The notes under the pieces: model-generated
Database searches by the model: none
Told to the model about the DNA's origin: nothing
Seen by the model: the letters and a program-made list of their open reading frames with translations, nothing else
Part shown: piece by piece, positions 23,901 to 35,179 of the stretch
Layout of the letters: the number at the start of each line of letters is the position of its first letter
How positions within the stretch are numbered: position 1 is the stretch's first letter
Program-made: the position numbers and the translations under genes
Assembly (NCBI RefSeq): GCF_018873765.1
Contig: NC_057924.1
Span: 3,844,001 to 3,908,000, forward strand
Length of the DNA stretch: 64,000 nucleotides
Source: Telopea speciosissima
Lineage: Eukaryota; Streptophyta; Magnoliopsida; Proteales; Proteaceae
Direction of reading: 5' to 3'

Positions 23901-24878
23901 CAGGCCTTGCTGCCAAGTGGCATGTATGTGCCACGATCGATTCTTTCGATGGTACAGATAGTGAGACACCTGTGACAGATCAGCCGGCTCGACCTCACGT
24001 ACGTGATTTCCCCATCAATGCCAATGGAGAATGGGAAGACGATGAGACTGCAGATGGAGATGACGATCTCGACAACACAAATTTCATGATGCCTATTTAT
24101 GCCCGCACCATCTCTTTCCACAAGAGACAGGCACTAGGTGAGCACCACCCAACCCAACCCTTCTTGTTTGTCAAAGCCGGATTGTCAAAATCCAACCTGA
24201 ACCGAACTGGTTGGATCGATCTGAATCGATCAAACAAAATTGGACTGAACCAAAAGAGAACTTCTAAGGCGTTGTTTTTGGTTAGATTTTTTTAGAGATC
24301 GGTAAAAAAAATTTGGCCCGACCAAAACTGAAAACATAACCAAATCTACTTCCAAATCAATATAAAAAAATAAAAAAAATCCAACTTAAGAATGTTTTGA
24401 CAATCCGGCTATAAATGGCTCTTAAATGGGCTGTAAATGTCCTTTAAATGAGCCAAAATTTCCAAAAAAAAATTTTGTTTGAGTTTTATTGAGGGGACAG
24501 TTTTCATACATGGCTATGTAAACAGTGCATGTGAGAGGGTGAGAGTTTTGAGGTATTACATATGGGTGGGGGTTTATGACTTTTCCAATTCTTTGTGAGA
24601 GGGGACACGACCGTGCATGCTTGCATGGCCGTGTATGAAATCTTTGGCCGTTTAATTATTACCAAAAAATTATATAAGATCTGCTTTAGGAACTAATTGA
24701 ATGATACTAATTTGCATTTTGGTGGTGGTGGTGGTGAGCAGTGACGTATTTTCAGAACAACGAAGCAGGGTTTTCAATATTCGGGTTCATGCTGGACAGG
24801 TCTACACTCAATATCATCTTTGGAGTCGAGTTTTCTCTCGTCCTCTGGTTACTTGGCAAGGTCATCTCTATTTCTTAA
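20970..24878 (+). CDS. DUF3537 seven-helix membrane protein, copy B
   Basis: Tandem duplicate of the gene at 13461-17336 with the same structure: exons 20970-21374, 21935-22384, 23819-24137 and 24742-24878, also 436 residues, all splice sites and the stop intact. Protein differences from copy A include R5G, V7I, C28R, R103S and I131R in exon 1, three changes in exon 2, and G-to-E and V-to-I near the start of exon 4. Exon 3 (319 nt) is identical in the two genes base for base. The seven hydrophobic segments are kept, so copy B should be functional as a protein. Its promoter region differs: about 75 bp including the TATA candidate is deleted and a 48-bp retroposon has inserted in the leader. 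Expression may therefore differ. Function in plants is unknown; see copy A for family background. Confidence 0.93.
23158..23357. mobile_element. Palindromic Mutator-type MITE in intron 2 of gene B
   Basis: Same 200-bp element and same insertion site as 15462-15661. The left target copy has decayed to CTTAATTAC while the right remains CTTAAATAC (23358-23366). Confidence 0.78.
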
Positions 24879-26587
24879 TCGGGCAAGAGATCTCTACTTG
24901 GTCGCATGATTTCTATCCAAGCATTTGGGCCAATGGATGAGCATATCGGCCGGGTATTTACCCGACTAGGGGACAGAAGTATCATCTCATAGTGCCCTTT
25001 GAGAGGGCATAGGAAACACCACCAAGTAGAGATCTTTTTTCCTTCTTAATTATTTTCCCTTTTTTGGATGAAAATTTCTTCTTTGCTAATATTTTCCTAG
25101 AGAGAGAGAGAGAATGGGGGATCAGAGATGTCCAGTATCATGTTTGTGTTTGATTTCCTGAGTTTCTTTTGTTCTTCTTTTTTGGTCATGTCAGAGGTCT
25201 ATTCTTTTATTGTATGTAGATTCTTTCATCTTCTCAAGTGCAGTTTTAGGCCTTTGGCCACCGTGGATCCTTCTTAAGAGATCTTACTTCCCACCCATTC
25301 CAAGAAGTTGCCTCTTCACCAGGGTTTGAAGTATCGGTATTGTATCAGTAGTATAGTATAGACCGGTATTATTGGAGACTCATACTAATGGCCGGTACCG
25401 ATACATATCAACTGTATCAGCCTGATACACCGATCTGTACTGATATTGTTAGCATCCATAGTCCCTGGTAGAGGATTAAAAATCTTCTTCTAAAGTGAAC
25501 ACATAACTAAAATGGTTGTTTATATGCCACCATGGCTTGCAACAACATTTTGACTTGCCATGATTTGCCCCATGGTATGGCAGTGTTTGGTAAGTATTTT
25601 TGGAATACATTCTAAATCGATTTTGCATTCTCAGATGATAAAAATAGTTGTTTTAGACGTCCGAGAATGTGAAATCAAAATAGAATACATATCAAACACA
25701 ACAATAGACTTCACACCCACCTCAATCATCAAACTTGAGACCCAAAAGAAGCAAAAGAAGTGTCTCAAAGTTGAATTCAACTGTGATTAAAATAGAAATT
25801 ATTGACATGTTTGTAATTTTGTAGAATTTCCAATGCATTTTTAACACAGCTAACATTCTCATGTTGAAATATTCTATTGAAATTTGATCAATGAAATGGC
25901 TGAAGAGCCTTGTTTTTTAACACGGACCCACCTAAATATCAATACCAAGTAGTAAGTTGGAGGAGAATTGTTACTACAGTTGGTAGGGTTTGGTGCGGTA
26001 AAGCCTATCCTACCCCGAAGTCTCAGGTTAGAGCTTCCTAAGATTAAGAAAATCGTCACGAATAAATGATAAATTAGGATCATATCTCTCAAAGTCCGGA
26101 TCAGGTCCTCGTACAAGAACCAGTCTCTCGTACGCTGTTAGGCGCACAAATGAAATCCACACAACATGCCAAAGCACCTATGCTGGTAGGTAGGACTGTA
26201 TGACCCACCCAGTGGTGGGCATGAGCCATGGGATATTGAGAGAGAGAGAGAGAGATCCAAAATTTTCAACCAGACTTCACACCTCAAACCTTAAATTTCA
26301 TTCTCATAATCACACAAATCTATAAACCATAGACTCACAGTAACTTTTTCAAATTGCTAATATGGTAAAGTTCCAACACATATAGTCTTTACCCTTAGAC
26401 CAAATAGATAAGCCAATGACAGCATACATAGAATATAATATCAAATTATAATACCCCACTGCTCTGCCCTCTGCACCATCTCCGAATCATACACTGCAAC
26501 TCACAGAAATGAAATTTGTCAGATTTTGCTTCAAATAAAGCCTAAGAAGCCATATTAGAGAGAGAGAGAGAGAGAGAGAGATTGTAA

Positions 26588-26962
26588 TTACTTTTTGCAG
26601 TTGGTATTTGAGTTAATGGCTATGTTGAGTTTGAGCTTGCAGAGCGAGGGGAGTAGCTTGGCTCTTGCAGTTTTCACCCCAAAAGAAGGTGCAGAAGATT
26701 TTAAGCACTCGCACACAGCAACACGGCTTGCATGAGTTGAAGCTAACTTATTGAGTGACTGTGCACTTGAGCAACACTGAGCACTGGGCTTGGGAGTTCC
26801 CTCTCCCAACAAGAAAGATCCACAAGGGATCAAAGCAGATACTGCATCTCCACACGAGATGCAATTGACCTCTTGGCTCACCATCATCATTAAAACCAGA
26901 ATCAAAAGGCTCAACCCCCACACAGAACCTCCCCCTCCACCACCACTACCCATTTTCTTCAT
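26588..26962 (-). CDS. Non-specific lipid-transfer protein, type I
   Basis: Single exon, 124 residues. Secreted protein expected to bind lipids in the cell wall or cuticle. A glycine-rich N-terminus precedes a hydrophobic signal sequence at residues 14-30 (LSLLILVLMMMV). The eight-cysteine motif is complete: C37, C47, C63-C64, C84-E-C86, C108, C122, with spacings 9/15/19/1/21/13, close to the type I pattern. An additional cysteine (C34) lies three residues before the first conserved one, near the probable signal cleavage site, so it may or may not be in the mature protein. Many type I genes have an intron just before the stop; here the frame ends CKK-stop. A TATA box sits about 80 bp upstream of the ATG. 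A second in-frame Met at position 4 is possible. It lies just beyond the DUF3537 duplication and is transcribed toward it. Confidence 0.9.
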   Translation of the reverse strand: MKKMGSGGGGGGSVWGLSLLILVLMMMVSQEVNCISCGDAVSALIPCGSFLLGEGTPKPSAQCCSSAQSLNKLASTHASRVAVCECLKSSAPSFGVKTARAKLLPSLCKLKLNIAINSNTNCKK

Positions 26963-27039
26963 TCTAGCTACCTCTATCTACTACTCTTCTCTGAGACTCA
27001 AACTAAGTGTGGATTGAAAAACTGATCAGGAGGGTCGTC

Positions 27040-27048
27040 TTATATAGA
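27040..27048 (-). promoter_or_regulatory. TATA box of the lipid-transfer protein gene
   Basis: CTATATAAG on the minus strand, about 80 nt upstream of the ATG at 26962. A start site about 30 nt downstream would leave a leader of about 50 nt, normal for such compact genes. Confidence 0.65.
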
Positions 27049-27645
27049 TGAGCAACTAAGGCTTTAGCCACAGACGGTAATTGATAAAATGACTGGCGTA
27101 TCCTCAGGAATTTTTGTTTTTCCATAGGATTGCGATAGTTATTTTGTACGACAGTGTGTCTAGGCGCAAGAACCACGCACCTCGCACGCAAGTTCTTTTG
27201 AATGAAATTTTGCTAATACACTAGTAGCAGGAATGTTCCTGTTACAAGGCTGGGAGCCAAGGAAATGGGATCTTAAAGGGTATTTTAGAAAATACAAAAA
27301 CCTAGAAAGGTATTTATGAACCCAAAGGGGCCAAAGGGGAAGTGAATTATTCCATTTCTTTGACTGCCAAGCTTGTAGCAGGAACATAAACAAAAAAATT
27401 TCCAGTTCTTTTCCCCCTAAAATATACATGGGATCCGATCCCACTTGCATGATAGTACATATGAACATGAACTTTTGGGTCCCAACTCCACTTTCCACTT
27501 ACTTGTAATGACTTGGATGTTAAGTAAAAAATTAATTTCCTTGGTACTTTACTTACGCGGCTGCATCACTTCCTTTCCATTTTTATATTGATATAAATGT
27601 TTTTAATCTAAAAGCTTGATTTATAAGGTGGAGGGGTTAATTTGG

Positions 27646-27815
27646 ATCCTCTCCTGCCACTGCCTGTGTGGCCGGCGTGCAGCCTCACACAGGCAGGGTG
27701 TGGATTCCACCCGGGAAGGGTGTTTGGGCAGGTAAGTAGGGCGGTCATTTCAGCCCTGCCTGTGTGAAGTTGCACGCCAACCGCACAGGCAAGCAACAAC
27801 AGAGGATCCGAATCC
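27646..27815. mobile_element. Foldback element
   Basis: Imperfect inverted repeat of about 170 bp: the left arm has GGATCCTCT, CTGCCTGTGTGG and TCACACAGGCAGGG; the right arm mirrors these with CCCTGCCTGTGTGAA, CGCACAGGC and AGAGGATCC. GC-rich against AT-rich flanks. No coding capacity. Probably a MITE; no target duplication assigned. Confidence 0.55.
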
Positions 27816-27849
27816 TGGAGGGGCTCAACTAGTATATGAAGTTGTAAAA

Positions 27850-28840
27850 AAACATGAACCTATAATGATGCAGATACGAATGAAAATCATGAATAAATAA
27901 CCACACAATGTACAAAAGAAGATTTATGTATGTGGTTCGACAAGATTTCCTACGTCTACGGTTAGATGAGATTTGTTTCATTATCCATGAAAAATAGGGT
28001 TACAATCGTTCATTCTCAAACTTCTCAGATTGATTACAAATAAAGAATCCTCACTAGAAATTTATAATCAAACCTTATATAGGTAATTTATTGAAATACC
28101 CATATAACCCTAAAAAAATTTCAACAATAATCCTCATAGGTTAAGTTTGGGGGATTGAAGATTCTCTCCAACGAGCGCATCGCCCAGGAAATGCCCAATG
28201 AGCATCCAACATCTGACTTGGATAGGTGTATTGACTGGACATATACTGGGATGTGTGCCAACCAATCTAACCATTGGATGTCTCTTTGGACAATCATTGG
28301 ACGATCTTCTCGTTGGAGAGGATCCGGATTCAAGTTTGTGACCTTGAACAAATAGTCTTCATTGGGCCCTTTACCCAATATTTGAGTTTAGCCAAAATAA
28401 GAGTAGATGTGAAAAGACATTGAAAATAGTCTTCATTGGGCCCTCTACGCAATATTTGAGTTTAGCCAAAATAAGCGTAGATATGAAAAGACATTCAAAA
28501 GACTGTATAGTTGGATATTAATTAATTATTATAATATGCATATACGTACAGGTGAGCTGGGCCCCTTCTATTTAATGGGTTTGCCCTTTTCTCATCAACC
28601 AATCCATAATGGGCTGACGTAGAAAAGATCTCTTTGGGAAATTAATTGCCAAATTTAGCCTTCTTTATTCTTTTTCTGTTGTTAGTTGTTATTTGTTACT
28701 GTGATAATAAGACAACAAAAGGAAGAGGTCCACTCTCTCTCTCTCTCTCCCTAATTAATATGGTAGATTAAACATTACTTTTTATCAAAAAAAAAAACAA
28801 CATTACTTCTGCCGTTTAAATTAAAGAGGAGGCAACCGCT
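27850..28840. other. Intergenic DNA, no gene supported
   Basis: Contains a stretch at about 27.9-28.1 kb (TATGTGGTTCGACAAGATTT and following) like the terminal parts of small LTR/TRIM elements common in plants, and a 60-bp near-duplicate at about 28.36-28.50 kb (GGGCCCTYTACSCAATATTTG twice). A (CT)n tract lies near 28.74 kb. No exon-like frame. Confidence 0.5.
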
Positions 28841-28848
28841 TATTAGGG

Positions 28849-28995
28849 AAAGAGAACGCCTCCCAGTGCGTATGCCGTCCCTGCACCCAGATACAAGGGT
28901 GTGCAAAATGACCGTTGCACCTCCTTAAACTTCAAAAAAATGATAAGGGTGTGATGATCATTTCTCATGTCCCTATGTAAAGGCGCAAAGACAAC
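28849..28995. mobile_element. Palindromic MITE, GAACGCTACCTGG family, decayed copy
   Basis: Left arm AGAACGCCTCCCAGTGCGTA and CCTGCACCCAGATACAAGGG; right arm ATCATTTCTCATGTCCCTAT mirrors it. Same family as 61486-61664. Confidence 0.45.
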
Positions 28996-29654
28996 GTGTT
29001 CCAGATTTATTCTTACAAAAAATGTCATGTTCGAATTTCTAACAATACTCATGAGGAATGTCGTGGTACACAAGCTAGATTAACCGCCCAAAAAAACAAA
29101 AAAATTAGACTATCAACATTGATGGCCTTGTGTTTAAGGTTTGGGTTTTTTTCCCCGTAACTATGCCTATGAAGTATAATGCTTCACTATTTGCCACATG
29201 GCAACACAAGGGTTAGTATATATGATAGATGATCATGTAATCATCCCATTGGTACAATTTCATCTTAAAACAAGTAAAGGAAGTAGCTAAAGTTACAAAA
29301 GATATCATTTTTTATTTTATATTTATGTCTATTTGATGACATTTTGGTAATTCTGCTAAAACATGAATTAGAGTTTGAGTCACTTTCCTTGCTCATTTTG
29401 GACTCTAATTTGACCATTGAGATGTACGTGGGGTCGTCTATCACATGGACTAATCCTTGTACTACCAAATGAAAAATAGTGAAATGTTATATTTCACTAG
29501 GGATAGTGATGCCTATTAGGACCTTGAAGTTTAAAGGCCAAACAAACAGGCAGACCTGCAGGTTGTTACAGTTTCATTTTCGGAAAAAGATTTTCACACT
29601 GTTCGGGAGTTCCGCACATGGAAGTAATGATTCTTTACGTATGGTTTCGTGACA

Positions 29655-30440
29655 ATAAGTGTCTTTTTTCTTCCATAAATGGTCCTCTCTAAACACTCTT
29701 AATGGCAACAGATGTAGAGGCATTTATGGAAGTAAAACGACACGTATAATCACAAAATTGCACATGAAGCCTTCACATATGGAGAGCTCATCCGGGTTTG
29801 CTGTCCACTTAAGGTACACCCTCTCATAGGATTTTTTTTATTCAGTCTCGCTCATCTATCTTATCATCTTGGGTTCCCTTTGCACGTTACCATTGGTGTG
29901 GCGTGGGAGATTCCTCCTATACAGGCAGCATGGGGAACCCTCTCCTTTTCTTTTTATACTTATAAAGAGGAGAGAGTGGGTTAGATATTGGTGAACATGT
30001 GGAGTCTTTCGTGGCCAATGTATACGGCATGACCATATATTACAGAGGAGAGAGTTGGGCAAGCTGTCAGCTTTTGATAAGCTAACAGCATGCACCAATC
30101 ACATGGCTAAACATACAACTGTAAGGTCTTTTTCAAAAGAGGAGGACAGACGATGACACATGTTGGGCACCTTAGCGGCATGCCCAACCTTTTCCCGTGT
30201 TACAGGGCAATGAGATGACCTAATCATTTTCTATCTCCCATTTATTAGAGTACTTTGAAGATGGAACATCAAGGAGATATTGAAAATGAAATTACGTAAC
30301 ATGATTATAGCAAAGCAATTAATTTGGAGTCTGGATCACCCCTATGTGAATGCCTTCGTGGTCACATACTTTTTTGCTTTCATGAATGTCCTTTCATGCT
30401 GCCATTAAGAGTGTTTAGAAAGGCATTTATTTAAAAAAAC
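29655..30440. repeat. Inverted repeat pair about 0.7 kb apart
   Basis: CTAAACACTCTTAATGGCA at about 29690 is repeated in inverse at about 30400 (TGCCATTAAGAGTGTTTAG), with shorter flanking similarity (ATAAATG). This could be the two ends of a decayed DNA element or an old palindrome. The interval has no supportable frame. Confidence 0.45.
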
Positions 30441-30829
30441 AAACAAACAAACAGATAAAGTGTATGTATGGATTCATGGGTCGTTTATGTGAGAGAACAA
30501 GCAGATTCCTTCCTTTTCCAATGTGGTGGGGATTTTTTCCCCTTGTTATCATCATCATCATCCAAGTCTCTGTAGAAATAAAATCCTATGCGCGGTGCAA
30601 AAAACAAATAGAAAACAGAAAGAAGAAAAGGTTACCGTGCCTACTGTCCCACTAATTACCCTCAGCATGCGCATGCAGGCTCTAGAGACCCATTCAACGA
30701 TCTCTTTTCTTTATTATTATTATTATTATTTTGATACAATGTAATGTTTATTTATTATCAAAATAAAAATAATATTTATTTATCTAGAGAAAAAGTTCTT
30801 TGAGCTATCAAGGGCAAGGGTACAGTAGG

Positions 30830-30831
<2 letters not shown>

Positions 30832-30860
<29 letters not shown>
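30832..30860. repeat. (CT)14 microsatellite
   Basis: Uninterrupted CT repeat. Shorter GA/CT tracts are scattered through the window (about 600, 17540, 19365, 26230, 26555, 59206, 61254 and 61770). Confidence 0.95.
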
Positions 30861-30865
<5 letters not shown>

Positions 30866-31192
30866 ATGACATTGCTATTCTCCCATATAAGAAACCGTTT
30901 TGTTGTTGCTCAAGAACCTTCTCCCTTTATCTATGTTAGAAATCAGAATTGGTGATGGTCATAGCAGTAGTAGATTAGTAGTCATGGTATCATCTAATTA
31001 ATTACAGGATATCGATCCATTCCGTGGTCCAAAAAGTTAGTTAACCTTTAGAAATCAGAATTGGTGATGATCATAGTAGTATTCATGGCATCATCTAATT
31101 AACTACAGCGTACCCACCAATCCATTATGTGGTTCCAAGAGTTAGTTAACCTTTTGGGATTGGTGTGTGGTTTGTGGAATTTTTTTTCCATG

Positions 31193-32035
31193 CGGTTCCC
31201 TAGTGCCTCTCACAAGAGGAGGGTGGATCCCACCAGGGCAGTCATCGGTCAAGTGTCCCGGGTGGGTCCCACCCCCTCTTGTGAGAGTAGGGGTGTCAAT
31301 GGGTCGGGCTGGGCCGGGCCTGCCCTAAACCCCGACCCGACCCTAGAGGCCTTAACTCGACCTTGACCCAACCCGCCCGACTGGCCGGGTCAAGAAACTT
31401 CGACCTGGCACCGACCACCAGTGGTCGGCCGGTCGAGTTGGTCCTGATTTATGGCACCGTCCACGTGTCTCATTAGACCATGTTTTTGTAACATAGGATC
31501 TCAACCTATGGGACAGCTAATAAATATGTTGAAAAAAATGGCGTGTGTATAAAAACTCTCTCTCTACAATTGTAACGGTGTCCCCTCAATAGGCCTGGAA
31601 GCTTATAGGGGTTACAACTAAATAACAATCATGTCAGTGACTCTTTTTATGATCCTGATCAAAATAGTAGATGATCTACTCTTTTTATGAGTTCCCACTT
31701 CATGATGATGACAAAGCTAGTAGTTATCTCTGTACAATTCTCTTCTGTTTTTTTTTTGTCAAGAAAATACTTATATTAAGTATATAATATATATATATAT
31801 ATGTAATATTATATACCTATAATTAATACAGGGTCGGGTCGGGCCGGGCTAGGCCCAGGATCTCAACCTTGACCTGACCCGACCCTACCAGGGTCAGACT
31901 ATAACTAAACCCAAACCTGCTCTCAGGGTCGAAAAATCAGGGTCGGGCCCGGGCCGGGCTCAGGGCGGGTTTGGGAGGGTTCGGGCCAGCCGGGCTTTAT
32001 TGACACCCCTATGTGAGAGGCACTAGGGAACCGCA
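31193..32035. mobile_element. Foldback MITE split by a hAT insertion
   Basis: The left arm TGCGGTTCCCTAGTGCCTCT with CACAAGAGG pairs with the right arm CCTCTTGTGAGAG...GCACTAGGGAACCGCA. The right arm is interrupted by the 724-bp element at 31288-32011. Removing that insert leaves an almost perfect 111-bp hairpin. The foldback itself lies in sequence resembling the 3' part of the 18949-19095 retroposon (TTAACCTTTTGGGATTGGTG at about 31148), whose continuation GATTTGTGTGATTACC resumes at about 32069. Confidence 0.75.
31288..32011. mobile_element. hAT-type non-autonomous element
   Basis: 724 bp beginning TAGGGGTGTCAATGGGTCGG and ending ATTGACACCCCTA, flanked by the exact 8-bp duplication TGTGAGAG (31280-31287, 32012-32019). 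Eight-base targets and TAGGGGTGTCAA ends fit hAT. The GC-rich ends carry GGGTCGGG/CCCGACCC repeats; the centre is AT-rich with a TA tract. No transposase. Confidence 0.88.
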
Positions 32036-32240
32036 CCAGTTAGGGAACCGTAGACAATAACGATTCGTGATTTGTGTGATTACCAAAAGAAAAAGACTAT
32101 AGAATACCAATTCAAAGTAGATTACAAACCCCTCCGAAACCCCCAAATTCTAATGGATGATTGGGTTCCCTGAATCAGTGTTGGTGGTGACTAATACTAA
32201 TACCAATACATATCGATGGCATCGATGAAAAAAGTGTTTT

Positions 32241-32394
32241 TTTTTTTTGGAGACAGGAGGGGTATCTGACTTTAGGTCAACTAAATCCTCCCTGGGCTCG
32301 TACATGATCCCCACGTCACGCTTAAACCGAGAGATTCTGGGCCCTAGTGAGCCTCAGGCGAGTAGCCTCAAGAAATTATGCAGCGACGAACGTT
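32241..32394 (-). mobile_element. SINE-like retroposon on the minus strand
   Basis: About 154 bp with its poly-A tail appearing as a T run at 32241-32248, flanked by the perfect 17-bp direct repeat GATGAAAAAAGTGTTTT (32224-32240, 32395-32411). The body contains CGGTTTAAGCGTG in reverse complement, only loosely like a pol III B box. A long target copy plus a tail shows LINE-mediated insertion. Family not recognised. Confidence 0.75.
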
Positions 32395-32746
32395 GATGAA
32401 AAAAGTGTTTTATTTTACCTTACCGATCAATTTGGGCCCAATACGGTCGGATAAGTATCATCGTGCACCAAAACCTGCAACCACCACCTTCCATTAGGGA
32501 GGTGGTTGTGGTGGTGGAGTCAAGAAGGAGAGGCATTTAAACTGATACCTAACAGGCTAACAATGATACGTACAGCGAGGCTTGATGTGGACATCGTCAC
32601 TAAAGCCCCAACGAAATGGATTTCTCAAAACAGTGCAGATATATATGGGTTCTATTGAGGGTTAGTGGTGCTTGAAAATAAAGCTTAGGAGCCAACTCGT
32701 CTTTGTGAGAACTGAATCTGATATCATGGCTAGGCTAGCTTTGGAT

Positions 32747-33054
32747 TAGGGATGTAACGGATCGGATTCGGATCGGATCGGATCGGATGTGATGATATGC
32801 GAATGATACTCTAACGGATTCGATGCGGATCGATTCGATTTTCACCATCCGTTATATCCGCCTTGTGTAACCGACTCTCCCCTGCGGATACAATTCTCTC
32901 CCAATCCTATCTCTTAGATCATGATTCTCTTTCATCATATTCTAGAACTTGGATTTTAATCGAGTATTCGATTTTTTGGATATCTCTAACGAATACGGAT
33001 GCCCTAACGAATCGGATGCATCGGATTCGGATTTCTTATCCATTTACATCCCTA
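32747..33054. mobile_element. hAT-type MITE, 308 bp
   Basis: Begins TAGGGATGTAACGGATCGG and ends ATTTACATCCCTA, flanked by the perfect 8-bp duplication CTTTGGAT (32739-32746, 33055-33062). The interior holds GGATCGGATT-type subterminal repeats in both orientations. No coding capacity. Confidence 0.88.
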
Positions 33055-33062
33055 CTTTGGAT

Positions 33063-35170
33063 CATCAACATTTCTTTCCGGGAGACTTGTATGTTCTACA
33101 AATTTTTGGGTACAATAAATGAAAATGTTATATGGTTGCTAGGTCTGGACTCTGGAGTCTGGATCATCCATTCCGCAAATAATACACTTTAGGTTGGCCA
33201 CAAGTTAGGTTTTGGCCTTTGGGTAGTGTGGATAAGGTTTTAAGAATTGGAATTTGATCGTTGATTCCAATCCGATTGGAATTGGTTGGATCTGTGTTAT
33301 TGGTGAAGCTTGATTTTGATTTAGAAAATGGTACAGAGGATCTTCCGAGGGTTGTTTCGGTCTCAAAACAACCTCGGATGGCCGAAAAAAGGTGTACGTC
33401 ACCGCCTTCAAAACGGTATATTTTTTAATATATGTTATGTTTTGGTCCGATCCTGTCCGGTTTGACAATTTTTTTGGGGTCTGGAGACATTTCTGTACTT
33501 TATGGGTTAGTGCTTCTCTATATATTGTTCTTTTCTCTGGGAGGACTGATGTAAGGGTTTGCAACATTTCAAAGATAGTGAAATCTGTTCTGTTGCTCAG
33601 TCGTGGACGTAGCTTTCCATTTGGAGAGATGAACCACGTAAATCCTGTGTGTTGTGCAATGTGCATCTTCTCTATTTTTCATTTTCTTCTGTAAATCGCC
33701 ACTTCTGGGCATTGTTTTCTTAACACTATGATTCCAAGGATTGAAATTAGATCAATCGAATTGATCAAAATGGATCAAAATTGACTCTACGGCCAGAGCC
33801 AAGTTGAAGCGATCAATCCACATCCCAAAATTAGGGTTAGGGCAAAATCTCTTTGATTCACATGTCACTTATTGAGCATTTGTCCGGAATGAGATTAACT
33901 ACAAAGGTGTAGAGTGAGTTTTCCTTCAGCAGCAATCAAGAGATTCGAATGCGAGAAAGAATATTGCACATGACCTGGGGTATTAGTAGTCACTTCATCT
34001 AGGGGTTGACCCTTTAGCCACAGTATATGAAAACTTTTTCCATTATTTTTTTTTGATCAATAAAATTTTGTCACATGGTAGAATGATGTGACAAGTCCAA
34101 CGACTAATTATCGATAGATAATGAACGGTCTCGATAGAGTAGTTGTTAAACTTTGGAGTCAAAGTCACATGTAGGTATGTAACCCTTCCATAACCAGAGG
34201 TTTTATATTCTCTGGGTCAACTGTAACTAAAAGAAGAAGAGTGAAATAAGCCATGTCCAAATATAATAAACACAGATTTATAGAGATCGAAATCCAACTT
34301 AAAAAGTCTAAATTATTAATACACAAAAAGCATTCTCATAACAGTCCTCAATTCAAGTCAAACACTAATGTCGAATACCATTTTTGCCCCTACCCCCTCT
34401 TTTGATAATTTAATGCTCAATATCAATTAAAAAGGACAAAGCCAAAATGTAGGATCGAGCTCGTCTACGGTTTGGGGTTAGCAACCATCATGTCAGGCTT
34501 AATTCACAAACCGTCACATAGATTTCATGTCGAGTCAATGGTTGATAGACAAGAACTTTGATGGTTTGCCATTTTTGAATTTTGAATTGAACTCGTATAA
34601 TATTAATTATTGAATTGACATGGGATCCACGTGGTGGCCTAGGAGTTGAGGGTAATGACTGATCCACGTGGTTGAATCCAGAGGAGAGAAGAAGAAGAAG
34701 AGAGAGAGAGATACATGGCATCACACTCTTTAATTAATTATGTCGAAAGTTGAGAAGAGCACTTGCATTTCAGCTCACAATTTGAATTTATCATGATCCA
34801 CGCCGTATAGGAAGACTCACTAACCCGTTTAATTAACATCTATGATTAACATGTCACTTGTCGAGCACTTGTCCAGGGCAGACTGCCAATGGGCATTAAA
34901 CCACAAAGGTGTATTGTTTATCTTATGGTCCACAAAATTTTATCACACGATAGAATGATTTGACTAGTCCAACAACTGAAGATAGATTGGACATGTGTTC
35001 TTATGGCTATCATCTTTTGGAGAATTTAGCTCGTCTCCAGAGAGCCCAGCACACCCGGGTGCTGCTAGCCTTTGGGTTGTACCGTACATATCTCTAGGCG
35101 TGCGCCAAGATGTGTGTGGCACAACTGATTCTCCTTTGGAACTTATGGTTTAACTATCTCAATCTTCTTT
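33063..35170. other. Intergenic DNA, no gene supported
   Basis: AT-rich, stop-dense in all frames, with scattered repeat scraps. TCACTTGTCGAGCACTTGTCC-like sequence occurs at about 33865 and 34855, indicating two related old elements. Nothing else can be supported. Confidence 0.5.
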
Positions 35171-35179
35171 AAGGATGGA

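Larger units (their letters stand above)
18782..26405. repeat. Tandem segmental duplication, unit 2 (7.6 kb)
   Basis: Begins CCTACACAG-CAATAATGCACATC directly after the end of unit 1 and stops at CTTAGACCAAAT, beyond which (AGATAAGCC) similarity to unit 1 ends. Head-to-tail orientation. Unit 2 carries two retroposon insertions that unit 1 lacks (18949-19095 and 20826-20873), a promoter deletion, and a replaced segment at about 26.15-26.31 kb. Confidence 0.92.

Noticed and set aside
11412-26405. The two 7.4-7.6 kb units as LTRs or halves of one giant transposon
   Set aside because: Each contains a complete host gene with introns; no LTR ends, primer site or polymerase; flanks show no target duplication.
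33205-33694. Open frames of 100-153 residues on both strands
   Set aside because: No recognisable domain, no splice context, and sequence similar to dispersed AT-rich repeats.
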